This document shows positions 1-9,691 of a stretch of 64,000 bases of DNA, in pieces (within the stretch, counting starts at the first letter, position 1; each line of letters begins with the position of its first letter). Made by a program: the position numbers and the translations under genes. Origin of the DNA: Cytobacillus sp. NCCP-133 (GTDB taxonomy: Bacteria; Bacillota; Bacilli; Bacillales; Cytobacillaceae); NCBI RefSeq assembly GCF_026011715.1, contig NZ_BRVM01000007.1, forward strand, positions 57,678 through 121,677, in the 5' to 3' direction. The notes beneath the pieces are model-generated. The model saw nothing but the letters and a program-made list of their open reading frames with translations. It did no database searches and was not told the DNA's origin.

Positions 1-407
1 TGGGGGTTGATATGTCTGTAGTTAAATCCTCCAAATATCTTGCTTCATGGGCTGGTGTTTGTCCCGGAAACAACGAAAGAGCCGGTAAAAAAAACAAACA
101 AAACCACACAAGGAAATAAAGCCTTGAAAACGATGGCTGTCGAATGCGTCCTGGCTACTTCAAGACAAAATAATCGAATTTCGTCCCATAGGAAAAGGAT
201 TAGTAAACGTCAAGGAAAAATGAAAGGGCGCGTTGCTTCCGCCCATTTAATTTTAACAATCGCTTACAACATTTTAAAACAGGTGAACCCTATCAAGAAC
301 TAGGACCAGATTACCTCAAAGAGAAAGAAAAAACTAAAGAATTAAAAATGATCGAATACTTAAAAAGGAAAGGTTATACAACCGCAAATTCACAGGAAAT
401 CGCTTAA
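1..407 (+). pseudogene. Decayed 3' end of an IS110-family transposase
   Basis: The three forward frames read in turn give the C-terminal part of an IS110/IS116/IS902 transposase. Frame 3 from the left edge carries the typical LASWAGVCPGNN segment and stops at 117-119. Frame 1 continues with the GNKALK...RVASAHLILTIAYNIL segment up to a stop at 301-303. A third frame carries the final GEPYQELGPDYL segment and ends with TAA at 405-407. At least two frameshifts are therefore needed, so the element is dead. Its 5' part lies outside the window. IS110 elements have no long terminal inverted repeats and none is visible here. The family call rests on recognised motif order; the exact element cannot be named. 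Confidence 0.8.
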
Positions 408-571
408 ATACTTTTATTGGTGATCAATTATAAAACGACATATCTCCCCTTCAAAAAAAATCAGAAAGTGAAGGGTTTCTTTAGTATCCGAAATAGTTTT
501 TCATACAAAAAGCTCAGAGCGCCTTTCGCTAGACAGTTCTCTAAGTTCAAAAGGATATAAATTCTGATATC

Positions 572-608
572 AAAAAACCCCCCTTCTTCCATTAGGGAAA
601 AGGAGGAT
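572..608 (-). terminator. Terminator of the DUF488 gene
   Basis: Read on the minus strand, a hairpin of about 11 bp (CCTCCTTTTCC with one mismatch and two wobbles, loop CTAAT) is followed by a run of T. It lies just past the stop codon of the DUF488 gene. Confidence 0.65.
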
Positions 609-621
609 TTTATTTTTCCTT

Positions 622-975
622 CTAGTTCAGTTCTTCCAATAATATACGTGCATGGTTATATATTGGATCTTTTGCAGCATATAGCAATGTGACCTTTTTC
701 TCTTCGGATATGCTGCGCAGCTTTTCCAATTTGCGAATCTTTTCGGTATCCGTTCGAAGCTCAATGAGATACTTCACCCGAAATTCGCTGAATAGTTCTG
801 GTTTATGATTAAACGCCTTTCTCAGCTCGCTGCTGGGTGCAATCTCCTTTTCCCATGCTGATAATCGGGCATCCTCTTTTTTTATGCCCCTCGGCCAAAG
901 CCGGTCGATTAAAACACGATAGCCATCATCCACTTCAATTGGATCATAAATCCTCTTTATTATAATTTCTGCCAT
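622..975 (-). CDS. DUF488 (YeaO-like) family protein
   Basis: A 117-residue soluble protein of the DUF488/YeaO family, whose biochemical role is not established. The family signature is clear: RLWPRG at residues 25-30 followed by a charged stretch, and the C-terminal YAAKD at 99-103 followed by NHA. The length is normal for the family. No signal peptide or membrane segment is present. The gene stands alone, with its own terminator downstream and the small divergent gene at 1104 upstream. Homologues are often found near stress or metal genes, but nothing here supports a specific function. Family assignment is firm; function is unknown. Confidence 0.85.
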   Translation of the reverse strand: MAEIIIKRIYDPIEVDDGYRVLIDRLWPRGIKKEDARLSAWEKEIAPSSELRKAFNHKPELFSEFRVKYLIELRTDTEKIRKLEKLRSISEEKKVTLLYAAKDPIYNHARILLEELN

Positions 976-1103
976 CTCCTATTACCTCCAGACCGTTTGA
1001 TATTCATAGATCTTGTTTCTAAATCGTATGTAATTTGCTATTATTTTACTTTTAAGACAAAATACAAATTTTTCTATTTCCAAGAAACGTGAGGTGTTAG
1101 AGT

Positions 1104-1328
1104 GTGACCGGTACAATTGCAGTCGTTATGATCTTCTCAATTCCCATCATCAGCATCCTGACTTTTCATCAGCGAAGACTCGCAAAAATTAAACATAATA
1201 TGATAAAAGATGAAATCACATTAGAAAAATTAAAACAGGAAAACTTCCTGCTTGAGACGGAAAAAATGAAAATAGAACTAGAACAGCTGAAGATTGAGAA
1301 TACCATTGAAAAAACAAATATCATATGA
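1104..1328 (+). CDS. Small membrane-anchored coiled-coil protein
   Basis: A 74-residue protein starting at GTG, chosen because GAGGTG lies 7 nt upstream. Residues about 3-21 form one hydrophobic segment. The rest (about 25-68) is highly charged with a heptad pattern of I/L and E/K, so it is probably a coiled coil facing the cytoplasm. The layout is like that of small PspB-type anchors, but no family motif is recognisable. It ends in front of a bidirectional terminator shared with hemY. I do not recognise the family; the good ribosome binding site and protein-like composition support it as a real gene. Confidence 0.6.
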   Translation: MTGTIAVVMIFSIPIISILTFHQRRLAKIKHNMIKDEITLEKLKQENFLLETEKMKIELEQLKIENTIEKTNII

Positions 1329-1386
1329 AATTCAAATACTCTTTGCTGAAATCCATGGTGAATGAAAAACTCGTTAGCTCAATAGA

Positions 1387-1417
1387 AAATCCCCTTCTTT
1401 GCGGAGGGGATTTTCAC
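1387..1417. terminator. Bidirectional terminator between the 1104 gene and hemY
   Basis: AAAATCCCC (1386-1394) pairs with GGGGATTTT (1406-1414) around an 11-nt loop. U-rich flanks on both strands let it serve both convergent genes. Confidence 0.75.
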
Positions 1418-1418
1418 T

Positions 1419-2804
1419 TTATAGGTTCTCGACAATTTTCCTTGCTGTCATTGACCCGTTGACAATGCAATCCGGTATGCCCACACCATAATAAGAACAG
1501 CCCGCAAGCCATACTCCCGGATAATCCTCAGAAATCTTCTTTTCTAAGGATGCTACTGTTTCGGGGTGGGAAATCAGGTAGTTTGGCATTTGCTCTGTCC
1601 AATTGGTCACCACGCTTGCCGCAGGCTCAGCAGTAATGCCCAAACTTTTTTCGATGTCAGCCAATGCAGCCTGAAGAAGCTCCTCCTCATTCATATCTTT
1701 TAGAGATGAGAAAGCAGGATGGCTGCTTTTATAAAATAACCTTACAAGCAAATTGCCGCTTTTGGATGTGTGCGCCCACTTCCTGCTCGTCCATGTGCAG
1801 GCATTGCATGTTAACTCTTCCGTATTCGCAGTAATGAAGCCTGTTCCATCTTCCGGAAGCTTGCTGTCCGGTAAATCATAAGCAACGTAAATGGAAATAA
1901 GCGAACTATTCTTCAAACGCCTAAACTCTTTCTTCAGTTCATGATCTGCGAATAAGTTTTCCGCTGCATTGTGCGGGATGCTGAGCACAATATGATCCGC
2001 TTCCATGCTTTCTCCATTTGAAAAATTCACTTTATAACGGCCAGCAGCTTTTTCGATTGACACCGCCTGGGTACTTTTTAATATCTCGGCATCACCCAAT
2101 TTTTCTTCGTAAATATTGATAAGCGAATCCAGTCCGTTTTTAAAAGAAAGAAATTTCTTTCCCTCTCCGCTCTGGAATGTCTTTTTATTTTCCTCAAAAC
2201 CTTTAATGATGCTCCCGTACTTTTCTTTATAATCGAACACCTGCGGAAGGGTTGAAGCAATTGTCAGGTCACTTAGATGACCGGAATAAACGCCCGAAAG
2301 CACAGGAGCGATTTGCTTTTGAACCAATTCTTTTCCGAAAAAATGCTCTAAAAATTCGCCGATGGAGTCATTTTTCGTAAAGCTCTCATTTTTTGTGTAA
2401 AGGTCCTTCAGTGCTTCAACTTTCCCTTCTGCTGACACTAAGGTTGACTTTACCAGAGATTCAACACTGGCAGGAATGCCGAATACAGAATCTGCAGGAA
2501 TCAGCTTCAGCCCGCCCTCCGTATAAATATATGATCGGCCAGCAGCATTATAAACGAGCTCCCTTTCCAACCCAAGCTCCTCAATAAAATTCATTTCATT
2601 CGCTTTGCGCGCAACAATGGAATCGGCTCCCGCTTCGATCACAAATTCGCCTTCCCTGACTGTCCGAATTTTCCCTCCAAGCTGATCAGAGGATTCGGCC
2701 AACACCAGCCTTATTTCATACCCATTTTCCTTTTTCCATTTATTCATTTCATACATGGCGGATAGACCTGTTACGCCTCCGCCTATGACCAATACTGTTT
2801 TCAC
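1419..2804 (-). CDS. hemY: Protoporphyrinogen/coproporphyrinogen III oxidase
   Basis: A 461-residue FAD enzyme of haem synthesis. In Gram-positive bacteria this HemY/CgoX protein oxidises coproporphyrinogen III to coproporphyrin III. The N-terminal dinucleotide-binding loop GGGVTG (residues 8-13) is followed by the GGKIRT and EAGADSI blocks typical of the oxidase family. The C-terminal GCSYYGVGIPDCI closes the FAD domain. Length matches the family. The gene is not next to hemE or hemH here, unlike the hemEHY operon of B. subtilis, so it may be a relocated or second copy. It shares a terminator with the opposing small gene. No regulatory site was seen upstream. Confidence 0.9.
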   Translation of the reverse strand: MKTVLVIGGGVTGLSAMYEMNKWKKENGYEIRLVLAESSDQLGGKIRTVREGEFVIEAGADSIVARKANEMNFIEELGLERELVYNAAGRSYIYTEGGLKLIPADSVFGIPASVESLVKSTLVSAEGKVEALKDLYTKNESFTKNDSIGEFLEHFFGKELVQKQIAPVLSGVYSGHLSDLTIASTLPQVFDYKEKYGSIIKGFEENKKTFQSGEGKKFLSFKNGLDSLINIYEEKLGDAEILKSTQAVSIEKAAGRYKVNFSNGESMEADHIVLSIPHNAAENLFADHELKKEFRRLKNSSLISIYVAYDLPDSKLPEDGTGFITANTEELTCNACTWTSRKWAHTSKSGNLLVRLFYKSSHPAFSSLKDMNEEELLQAALADIEKSLGITAEPAASVVTNWTEQMPNYLISHPETVASLEKKISEDYPGVWLAGCSYYGVGIPDCIVNGSMTARKIVENL

Positions 2805-2923
2805 GTATACACACCTCAGTTTACATCCAATTCATACATAAAGTTTACCACAATATAATCCTTTCAAAGAATGTGATGGTTTGTCCAAATGATGAATATA
2901 TTTTTAGGAAGGAGGGAGATTTA

Positions 2924-3286
2924 ATGCAGCATTCATTAGTGGTAATGAACCTGCTTCGTTATTCAGTTTCATATGTTTTTATAGTATCCGGTTTTATGAA
3001 GCTGATCAGTGCAGAATTGAGCAATGCTTTTGTAAATCTCGGTCTTCCATACGCAGAACTTCTCATGCATGTGGTTGCTTTTCTGGAAATTATATGCGGT
3101 GTATTAATTCTTTTTAATAAAAGTGTGAAAAATGCAGTGATTCCGCTGATTGGCATTATGGCTGCAGCCCTGTGCCTGACCAAATTGCCTGCTTTGAACT
3201 CAGGCTATATAGATTTTGCTTTTGATGCCAGGCTGGATGCGGTTATGCTGGTTTTGCTCTTAATTTTATATAAGTGTTCACCATAA
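2924..3286 (+). CDS. DoxX family membrane protein
   Basis: A 120-residue protein with about four hydrophobic segments (roughly residues 8-26, 46-62, 69-88 and 101-117), matching DoxX-type small integral membrane proteins. An upstream in-frame start at 2873 exists, but the strong GGAAGGAGGGAG site directly before ATG 2924 decides the start. DoxX proteins have been linked to quinone or thiol redox partners in the membrane, but no such partner is next door. The gene is divergent from hemY and runs toward the repeat array at 3313. The family call is good; the role is unknown. Confidence 0.75.
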   Translation: MQHSLVVMNLLRYSVSYVFIVSGFMKLISAELSNAFVNLGLPYAELLMHVVAFLEIICGVLILFNKSVKNAVIPLIGIMAAALCLTKLPALNSGYIDFAFDARLDAVMLVLLLILYKCSP

Positions 3287-3312
3287 CAGTAAAATGTTAA
3301 TAGGACGGGAAG

Positions 3313-3433
3313 TGACCGATAAAAAGAAAATTTGACCGATAAAAAGAAAATTTGACCGATATATCGATAAAGTAACCGATATAATTAGAATCTGACCGAT
3401 AAAGATGTGAAAGTGACCGATAAAACTGAAACA
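3313..3433. repeat. Array of six TGACCGATAAA repeats, 20-bp period
   Basis: Copies of TGACCGATA or close variants begin at 3313, 3333, 3353, 3373, 3393 and 3414, giving intervals of 20, 20, 20, 20 and 21 bp. The spacers are A-rich. Copies 1-3 are nearly identical over the whole unit; copies 4-6 have diverged. The array lies between the 3' ends of two convergent genes. It is not coding and has no CRISPR-like unique spacers. See the related arrays near 23.4 and 51.8 kb. Confidence 0.85.
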
Positions 3434-3478
3434 GTACAAAAAACTTCTTTGAAATCCAAGATTTAGCTTAAGACACAG

Positions 3479-3512
3479 AAAAAGCGGAGGGGGTTCATCC
3501 TCTCCGCTTTCT
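3479..3512. terminator. Terminator of the C45 acyltransferase gene
   Basis: AAAGCGGAG pairs with CTCCGCTTT (3481-3510) around a short loop, followed on the minus strand by a T-rich tail. It may also stop transcription through the DoxX gene and the repeat array. Confidence 0.75.
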
Positions 3513-4576
3513 CATTTCCTAAACCAATTTGCATTCTCGTCCATATGCAAAAAAGCAATATCTGTATTGACTTCTCCAGTGATTCGGTCGATTTCTATAT
3601 CCCTGCCATCCAGCCATTGGGCGAAGTCAAATTCAATTGGATCCCTGTCTCCGCCTAGCGAGAACCAGGCTTTCCTTTCTTTTGGCAAGTACGCAGAGGT
3701 ATGGATTGTTCCTGCCCAGCTGCCATATAGGTCAGAAAAAACTCCTTTGTCCGTATCGTTTAAAAGGCAGAACGCTTCACGAGCACTTAAAGGCTGCTTC
3801 TGCCGGCTTTTTATCACATCAAGCCTGCGCATGCTATCCGTTAAATGATTCCTGTTTTCGTGTTTCATGACTTCAAAATGGTTCGTACAAGCGGTTGTTT
3901 GTCTGACCTCCACACCTCTAGGGGAGGTTTCCACCGCAAACGTTTCACCGCTCTTGTCATATACCACATAAGTGAAAGAATGGCGGTGGGGAATTTCCTT
4001 CAGCATATCGGCCGCTTCTCGCACATTTGCACATGACTCCAGTATAAGCCTGCCAATCATACAGCATATAAAACCATCCCCCGGATTTTTCCGGTTCATA
4101 AAGTTATAACCAATTACAAGTCCTTTTTCATTCATGCCATCCATGCGCCCTGTCACACGCTGGCTGGGACCAATGATGGCATGGCCCTGATCTGTTGGCT
4201 GATAAAAGGTATACCTTCCTTCATACGTTTTAGGATGATAATCATAGTTTCGGATCAGGTAACCTTCTCCAGTCATAATGGAACACCCAGACCGGACATA
4301 ATTTAGGCGATATCCGCCAAACTCTTTTAATACCCGTTCCATCGGACATTGGAGTGCTTCCTGAAGACCAAGAAGTTCTTCCCAAATGCCCGGTGCAAAT
4401 CTTGTAATCGCCTCATTAACTTCCTTTTCCTTTATCGAGAACCGAGGCTTTCTTACCTTCCATTGATCCTCACGGTTTTTTACCGATAAAGAATCCTTTA
4501 ACCTTTCTCCTTGCATATATCCAAATTCAAAGTGGGTTCCCCGAAATTGGATAATATCACTATAGATCGTCTTCAA
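3512..4576 (-). CDS. C45-family autoproteolytic acyltransferase/hydrolase
   Basis: A 354-residue protein of the peptidase C45 group (acyl-CoA:6-aminopenicillanate acyltransferase-like Ntn hydrolases). The likely nucleophile is Cys98 in a SGCSIMT context, followed by the GYLIRNYDYHP block that typifies these linear-amide hydrolases. In the family, autocleavage before this cysteine exposes it as the N-terminal nucleophile; here the residue just before it is Gly97. No signal peptide is present, so it is probably cytoplasmic. The natural substrate of bacillar members is not known; a penicillin role should not be assumed. It is monocistronic, with its own terminator. Confidence 0.75.
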   Translation of the reverse strand: MKTIYSDIIQFRGTHFEFGYMQGERLKDSLSVKNREDQWKVRKPRFSIKEKEVNEAITRFAPGIWEELLGLQEALQCPMERVLKEFGGYRLNYVRSGCSIMTGEGYLIRNYDYHPKTYEGRYTFYQPTDQGHAIIGPSQRVTGRMDGMNEKGLVIGYNFMNRKNPGDGFICCMIGRLILESCANVREAADMLKEIPHRHSFTYVVYDKSGETFAVETSPRGVEVRQTTACTNHFEVMKHENRNHLTDSMRRLDVIKSRQKQPLSAREAFCLLNDTDKGVFSDLYGSWAGTIHTSAYLPKERKAWFSLGGDRDPIEFDFAQWLDGRDIEIDRITGEVNTDIAFLHMDENANWFRK

Positions 4577-4695
4577 TTGAATCCCTCTTCTATTACATCT
4601 ATTTCACTAAGAATAAATCAGGCATCAAAGAAAATCCAGCAGACGGACTTCCATAAAAAAAACTGATTCACAGCCACCTGCGAATCAGTTCTTCT

Positions 4696-5415
4696 TTATT
4701 TGTCATCTACAATGATATAAACGGCCTGTACTGGTCCATGCACACCAACAATTAGATTCATTTCAATATCGGCACTATTACTTGGTCCAGAGATAAAATT
4801 CACACAAGATGGAACAGGTTCTCCTTTTTCCACTTTATCATGGACTTGCTTGGCAACCTGGGTCATTCTTGGAACGATTGTACTCTTCGGAATGATGGCA
4901 AAATAAATGACAGGAAGAAGGCTTACAGCACGCCCTTTCCCCTTGTCGCTGAATAAAACAACCGTTCCAGACTCTGCCAATGTAGCATCGCTAAAAGTAA
5001 TGCCTACGTCTGCAGTCGCTGAGAAAGCAAGATTTTCTTCCACGACTTCACAATCCCAAACATGTACGGCAATCTCATCACCACTTAGTTCGCCAGTAAG
5101 ACCAGATAATCCATATTCATCAAAGCGCGGGTCATCCCATGTAACAACCGATTTTCCGCCATACTCCTTAATCAAGTGGGGAATCAGTGAAGGCAATTCA
5201 GCTGAAACTGTTTCATGAACATCCGTATGGATGCGCAGGCATTGCTGCTTAAGCACCTCGACAAGCTCATCGGGGGATGCATCCTTTAATACATCCCATT
5301 GGGGATTATGATTCCAGGCAGGCTTTTCTACTTGGCGGCGGCGGTCCCTTCCCAAATTTTTTGCCAGGTTATCGAGGAAGGAATTGCGATTATACACTTG
5401 GCCAGCTCCCATCAT
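4696..5415 (-). CDS. lutC: L-lactate utilisation protein LutC
   Basis: A 239-residue LUD-domain protein, the third subunit of the LutABC complex that oxidises L-lactate to pyruvate. The LUD fold covers most of the chain, with the ESGTVVLFS block near residue 155 and the C-terminal [19 protein letters not shown] block that is diagnostic of LutC. Its start overlaps the stop of lutB by 4 bp, indicating translational coupling in a lutA-lutB-lutC operon read on the minus strand. Length matches B. subtilis LutC. A hairpin with a T-rich tail lies just past the stop (about 4655-4692). Confidence 0.93.
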   Translation of the reverse strand: MMGAGQVYNRNSFLDNLAKNLGRDRRRQVEKPAWNHNPQWDVLKDASPDELVEVLKQQCLRIHTDVHETVSAELPSLIPHLIKEYGGKSVVTWDDPRFDEYGLSGLTGELSGDEIAVHVWDCEVVEENLAFSATADVGITFSDATLAESGTVVLFSDKGKGRAVSLLPVIYFAIIPKSTIVPRMTQVAKQVHDKVEKGEPVPSCVNFISGPSNSADIEMNLIVGVHGPVQAVYIIVDDK

Positions 5416-6839
5416 TTTCCCCTCTCTTTCTTTCTCTTTTTATATAAATCTCTAAATCGGTCTTTCTTAGGTGCCGGGAATTCACGGATTTCCGTCCAGT
5501 TTTTCAGTGGACCCGGGCCATCGGAGATTTTATCATCCTTTGCAAAGGCTCCCAATGCTTTTGGTGCGAGCTTTGATCCGATGTTATACATGGAGGGTGA
5601 TGCTGTTCCCATGCTGAATGCCTTCATGGATAGGTTTTCAAAAATAGGTGCTTTGCCTTCTTTTTCAACGATCTCCTGGCGGTGGCGGAGCAAATGCTCA
5701 TGCAATGGTATTTTCACCGGACATGCTTCCGTACATGCCGCGCATAGTGTTGATGCATACGGCAGCTCCTTATAATCCTCATATCCGCCCAGAAGCGGAG
5801 TCAGAACTGCTCCCACTGGCCCCGGATAGATCGAACCATATGAATGGCCTCCAACATGACGATATACAGGGCATACATTAATGCAGGCTGCACAGCGGAT
5901 ACAATGAAGAATCGACTGAAATGCCGTTCCCAAAATTTTCGAACGGCCATTATCGACAATGACCAGATGGAAATCTTCAGGGCCATCTACTTCTCCTTCT
6001 TGCTTCGGCCCTGTTAAGGCCGTAATGTAGCTTGTCAGTTTCTGCCCAACTGCCGCTCGGGTCAGCATGCTAACAAGAACCTCCATCTCTTCCCATGTCG
6101 GAACAATCCGTTCCATGCCCATGACGGTGATCTGCGTTTTTGGAATAGTCGTAACCATTCTTGCATTTCCTTCATTTGTCACAAGGGAAACCGTACCTGA
6201 CTCAGCGATTGCGAAGTTGCAACCTGTAACTCCTATATCCGCCTGCAAAAACTCTTCACGCAGCTTTTCCCTCGCAAATAGAGCAAGCTCTTCCGGTTTT
6301 TCTGTTTTGTCATAGCCCAATTTATCCCTAAAAACATCGCGAATCTGCTCTTTGTTTTTATGAAGGGCCGGTGCAACAATATGGGATGGAGGATCATGAT
6401 CATCCACTTGCAGAATCCATTCTCCAAGGTCGCTTTCAATCACTTCGCAGCCTGCTTTTTCAAGCGCCTCATTCAGATTGATTTCTTCTGTGACCATGGA
6501 CTTGGATTTAACGACTTTTTTTCCGTTCTTCTTTTTTACCACATTTGTGATATACTCATTTGCTTCTTCTGCAGTCTCAGCAAAGAAAACATGCCCGCCG
6601 CGTTTTGTTACATTCTCGCTTAGCAGTTCCAGGTAATAATCAAGATTCTCAATTGTATGTGCCCGAATTTCCTCGCCAAGCTTGCGCCATTCTTCCCAAT
6701 TGCCCAACTCTTCTGCCGCATTCAGCCGTCCGCTGCGTAAACGCCCCTGGGCAGAGGAAACAGCTCCGCGCATGAACGAGTTGCCTATTCCATCCGAAAC
6801 ACGTTCTTTAAAGGGTTTATCCCCTATTTTCATAGCCAT
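5412..6839 (-). CDS. lutB: L-lactate utilisation iron-sulfur protein LutB
   Basis: A 475-residue iron-sulfur protein of the LutABC lactate oxidase. An N-terminal LUD domain (about residues 70-300, with [15 protein letters not shown] near 210-225) is followed by a ferredoxin-like region. Cluster-binding cysteines are visible at C313, C316, C319 and C323, and at C366, C369 and C373. The C-terminal tail is rich in Lys/Arg. It lies 17 bp after lutA and overlaps lutC by 4 bp. No key residue appears to be missing. Confidence 0.94.
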   Translation of the reverse strand: MAMKIGDKPFKERVSDGIGNSFMRGAVSSAQGRLRSGRLNAAEELGNWEEWRKLGEEIRAHTIENLDYYLELLSENVTKRGGHVFFAETAEEANEYITNVVKKKNGKKVVKSKSMVTEEINLNEALEKAGCEVIESDLGEWILQVDDHDPPSHIVAPALHKNKEQIRDVFRDKLGYDKTEKPEELALFAREKLREEFLQADIGVTGCNFAIAESGTVSLVTNEGNARMVTTIPKTQITVMGMERIVPTWEEMEVLVSMLTRAAVGQKLTSYITALTGPKQEGEVDGPEDFHLVIVDNGRSKILGTAFQSILHCIRCAACINVCPVYRHVGGHSYGSIYPGPVGAVLTPLLGGYEDYKELPYASTLCAACTEACPVKIPLHEHLLRHRQEIVEKEGKAPIFENLSMKAFSMGTASPSMYNIGSKLAPKALGAFAKDDKISDGPGPLKNWTEIREFPAPKKDRFRDLYKKRKKERGK

Positions 6840-6856
6840 TTGCGCTACTCCCTTCT

Positions 6857-7573
6857 CTACCTGCTGTTAAGTACAGAGGCTATATGCATTACCTTAATCG
6901 GCTTTCCTTTACGATCAATTCGCCCGCCAATATTCATCAAGCATCCACAGTCGGCTCCTATTAGGATATCTGCGCCGGAATCTTCAACACCCTGAACCTT
7001 CTCATCTACCATTTGCTCAGAAATTTCCGTCATTTTCACTGAAAACGCACCGCCAAAACCGCAGCAGTTATAGTTATGTGGGAGCGGTTTCATTTCAAGA
7101 CCTTCGACATTGTTTAATAGCTTCATTGGCGCTTCCTTTACACCCAGTAATCTCGTCATATGACACGAAGTATGATACGTTGCTTTACCATTCAGCTTTG
7201 CCCCTACATCCTCTACTCCTAAAACATCCACGATAAACTGTGTCAGTTCAAATGTCTTATCAGCCAACATCTGGGCTCGCGGTTCCCAGACAGGGTCTCC
7301 TTTAAAAACATGCGGGTATTCCCTGAACATGGTACCGCATGATCCGGAAGGGGTAACCACATAGTCAGAATGCTCAAATACGTTAATCATATGCTTCATG
7401 GATTCCTTTGCTTTATCAACATATCCGCTGTTGTATGCAGGCTGTCCGCAGCAGGTTTGTTTTTCCGGAAAATCGACTTCACATCCCAGATTTTCCAGTA
7501 ATTCCAATGTATCCATTCCAACATCTGTTTGAAAAATATCTATTAAACAAGTTACAAATAATGATACTTTCAT
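6857..7573 (-). CDS. lutA: L-lactate utilisation protein LutA
   Basis: A 238-residue CCG-domain protein, first gene of the lactate operon. Two cysteine-rich motifs typical of glycolate/lactate oxidoreductase subunits are seen: [11 protein letters not shown] in the N-terminal half and CCGFGGAF in the C-terminal half. The start at ATG 7573 gives the [11 protein letters not shown]-terminus seen in B. subtilis LutA. A GTG three codons upstream (7582), with GGAG 9 nt before it, is an alternative. A sigma-A promoter and a LutR-type operator lie about 60-100 bp upstream. Confidence 0.92.
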   Translation of the reverse strand: MKVSLFVTCLIDIFQTDVGMDTLELLENLGCEVDFPEKQTCCGQPAYNSGYVDKAKESMKHMINVFEHSDYVVTPSGSCGTMFREYPHVFKGDPVWEPRAQMLADKTFELTQFIVDVLGVEDVGAKLNGKATYHTSCHMTRLLGVKEAPMKLLNNVEGLEMKPLPHNYNCCGFGGAFSVKMTEISEQMVDEKVQGVEDSGADILIGADCGCLMNIGGRIDRKGKPIKVMHIASVLNSR

Positions 7574-7632
7574 TGGCCTCACCTTTTCTTTCTCCAGGTA
7601 AATTATATTCTGGCTTTGACTTTATTATATAT

Positions 7633-7661
7633 AGTGTAAGCCTTTCCTTCCACTCAGTCAA
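7633..7661 (-). promoter_or_regulatory. Promoter of the lutABC operon
   Basis: On the minus strand TTGACT (7656-7661) and TACACT (7633-7638) are separated by 17 bp, a good sigma-A match. The LutR-type operator abuts the upstream side of the -35 box. Confidence 0.7.
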
Positions 7662-7680
7662 CAGGTCATCTGATGACTTT
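7660..7680. promoter_or_regulatory. LutR-type operator upstream of lutA
   Basis: The dyad GTCATC-T-GATGAC (7665-7677) fits the TCATC-N-GATGA site known for LutR of B. subtilis. The 21-bp block 7660-7680 is identical to the block at 9565-9585 in front of lctP, which argues for one regulator acting on both promoters. Confidence 0.8.
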
Positions 7681-7688
7681 GACTAAAA

Positions 7689-7725
7689 ATAGCAAGCTCT
7701 TTAAATAGGAGCTTGCCATTTTTTT
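7689..7725 (-). terminator. Terminator of lctP
   Basis: GCAAGCTC pairs with GAGCTTGC (7692-7716) around a 9-nt AT-rich loop. It is flanked by T runs on both strands and lies directly after the lctP stop. Confidence 0.75.
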
Positions 7726-9508
7726 AAGCTGTTTTTCGCATCTGTTTAACTTCCATTCTATTTTGCTTCTGTCCTTTGGCAATCAGGGTTACAATGAAGC
7801 CTGCCACGACCGCCAGTATAATCATGCCTATGTTCAACCCTATTCCATTAATGGCTACATAGCCAATCCCGCCTGCAAAAATAACATAGAAAGTCATTGG
7901 AATCAGTGTTTTTCTGATTAAATTTCCTTCCTTGCCAATTAATCCTGCAGATGAAGAAGCTGCAACGACGTTATGTACACAAATCATATTTCCTGCAGCT
8001 CCGCCGACAGCCTGCAAAGCAACAATAGTTGCAGGGGCAGCAAGGATATTATCTGCCACGCCAAATTGGAATAAAGAGAACATCATATTACTGACTGTAT
8101 TGCTTCCTGCTGCGAACGCACCTATTGCCCCAATCGTAGGGGCCGCAAGCGGCCAATAACTTCCGAATACAGTTGAAATGCCCTCTGCCAATGCAAGCGG
8201 CATGCTTGTGAAATCAGCAGCATTTACCCCTGAATTGATAAACACTTGTACCAATGGAACAGCGAAGATCAGAGCAGCCATTGCACTGATAATCGTTTTA
8301 AAAGAGTCTTTCACTGCTCGTCCATAATCTTTTATATTCATCTTGAAAATAAAGATTGATAGAAGGGAGACAACAATAAAGATGACTCCCGGAAGATTAA
8401 GCGGTTTGGATTCAACTGTTATCGCTGTACCGAATACGCTTTCAAACCTGAGCACAAATGCTTGAAGCCAGGCAGAAAACGGCAAGTACTTAACACGTGT
8501 AAGAACCAATAGAACAGCCACTAGCAAGTATGGAAGCCACGCGGCCATAAATGACACTTGTTTTTTGGGATTTTCCGATTCGTCGACTTGAAGTGACCCC
8601 GTCCATGATGGATCCCAATTGCTCTTTTCTTCGAATCCCCAGGTCTTTTCCGGGATGAACAATCCTTTTTTAGCAGCAGGCACAACAATAGCCAAGCCGA
8701 TTAAACCGCCAATCAAAGATGGGAATTCAGGTCCAAGAAGATTTGCTACCAATGCATAAGGAACTGTAAAAGCCAAACCTGCAAAAATAGCAAACTTCCA
8801 AATGGCCAAACCTTCTGCAATCGACTTATTTTTACCGAAGAAGTAAGTCAGCATGGTTACCATAAATAAAGGAATAAATATGCCTATGACTCCGTGAATC
8901 AAGGCAACTTGTCCGCCAATTCCGTTTATATAGGCATCAAATGTCGTTCCTTGTTCAGCAATATAGCTTTGAACCAGCGGAGAATCCTTTAAGCCTGAAT
9001 GAACACCAATTAAAATCGGTGTACCGACAGCACCATAAGAAACCGGGGTTGATTGCAGGATAAGCGCCACCATTACCGCTCCCATCGCTGGAAAACCAAT
9101 CGCCACTAATAGCGGGCCAACAATTGTAGCAGGTGCCCCCCATCCAGCTGCCCCTTCAAGGAAAGATCCAAACAGCCAGCAGACGATAATCGTCTGTACG
9201 CGGCGGTCCGGCGAAATGCTCATAAACCCTTTACGGATTGTAAAAATGGCACCGCTTTCTTTTAATGTGTTCAATAGCAGAATCGCACCGAAAACGATAA
9301 CGCCCACTTCCAGTGCGGTGACAACCCCTTTAAAGCTGGCTGCAGCAACCTGGTTTCCGGGAACCTGCCAGAAAAACATAGCCATAATAATCGTTAATGC
9401 CAGCGATACTGGCATCGCTCTCTTAGCTGGCCATCTTAAAATAACTAAAAATAGAAAGACTGAAACAATAGGCAATGTGGCAATTACAGCCAAAGTACCA
9501 ATACTCAT
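7724..9508 (-). CDS. lctP: L-lactate permease
   Basis: A 594-residue LctP-family transporter, predicted to import L-lactate by proton symport. It has about 12-14 hydrophobic segments along the whole chain. The family block [20 protein letters not shown] is near residues 113-132, and a late [15 protein letters not shown] segment is typical of LldP/LctP. It lies upstream of lutABC on the same strand, but each unit has its own promoter. Both promoters carry the same 21-bp operator, so uptake and oxidation are expected to be induced together. A cre-like site in the lctP promoter suggests glucose repression. Confidence 0.93.
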   Translation of the reverse strand: MSIGTLAVIATLPIVSVFLFLVILRWPAKRAMPVSLALTIIMAMFFWQVPGNQVAAASFKGVVTALEVGVIVFGAILLLNTLKESGAIFTIRKGFMSISPDRRVQTIIVCWLFGSFLEGAAGWGAPATIVGPLLVAIGFPAMGAVMVALILQSTPVSYGAVGTPILIGVHSGLKDSPLVQSYIAEQGTTFDAYINGIGGQVALIHGVIGIFIPLFMVTMLTYFFGKNKSIAEGLAIWKFAIFAGLAFTVPYALVANLLGPEFPSLIGGLIGLAIVVPAAKKGLFIPEKTWGFEEKSNWDPSWTGSLQVDESENPKKQVSFMAAWLPYLLVAVLLVLTRVKYLPFSAWLQAFVLRFESVFGTAITVESKPLNLPGVIFIVVSLLSIFIFKMNIKDYGRAVKDSFKTIISAMAALIFAVPLVQVFINSGVNAADFTSMPLALAEGISTVFGSYWPLAAPTIGAIGAFAAGSNTVSNMMFSLFQFGVADNILAAPATIVALQAVGGAAGNMICVHNVVAASSSAGLIGKEGNLIRKTLIPMTFYVIFAGGIGYVAINGIGLNIGMIILAVVAGFIVTLIAKGQKQNRMEVKQMRKTA

Positions 9509-9564
9509 ATTCCTCTACCCCTTTCATGATGTAAGAATTTTCTCCCTTTAGCCACTAATCACAT

Positions 9565-9585
9565 TAACAGGTCATCTGATGACTT
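9565..9585. promoter_or_regulatory. LutR-type operator upstream of lctP
   Basis: GTCATC-T-GATGAC at 9571-9583, inside a 21-bp block identical to 7660-7680. Here it lies downstream of the -10 box of the lctP promoter, a roadblock position, unlike the lutABC promoter where it is upstream of -35. Confidence 0.8.
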
Positions 9586-9598
9586 TAATATAATAAAC

Positions 9599-9627
9599 AG
9601 TATAATTAAAACGCTTTCATATCACAA
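9599..9627 (-). promoter_or_regulatory. lctP promoter with overlapping cre-like site
   Basis: TTGTGA (9622-9627) and TATACT (9599-9604) on the minus strand are 17 bp apart. The spacer holds TGAAAGCGTTTTAA (9606-9619), which fits the CcpA cre consensus TGWAANCGNTNWCA at 13 of 14 positions. Confidence 0.7.
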
Positions 9628-9655
9628 TAGTATTTTCTAAAAATTTTCAAAATAA

Positions 9656-9687
9656 AGCCCAATCGTTCCAACTTACGATTGGGCTCT
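9656..9687 (-). terminator. Terminator of lutR
   Basis: A perfect 11-bp stem AGCCCAATCGT/ACGATTGGGCT with an 8-nt loop, followed on the minus strand by TTTATTTT. Confidence 0.85.
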
Positions 9688-9691
9688 CTTA

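Noticed and set aside
3313-3433. CRISPR array
   Set aside because: Repeat units are only 8-12 conserved bases with similar spacers of about 10 nt, and no cas genes are near. The same holds for the arrays at 23428 and 51813.
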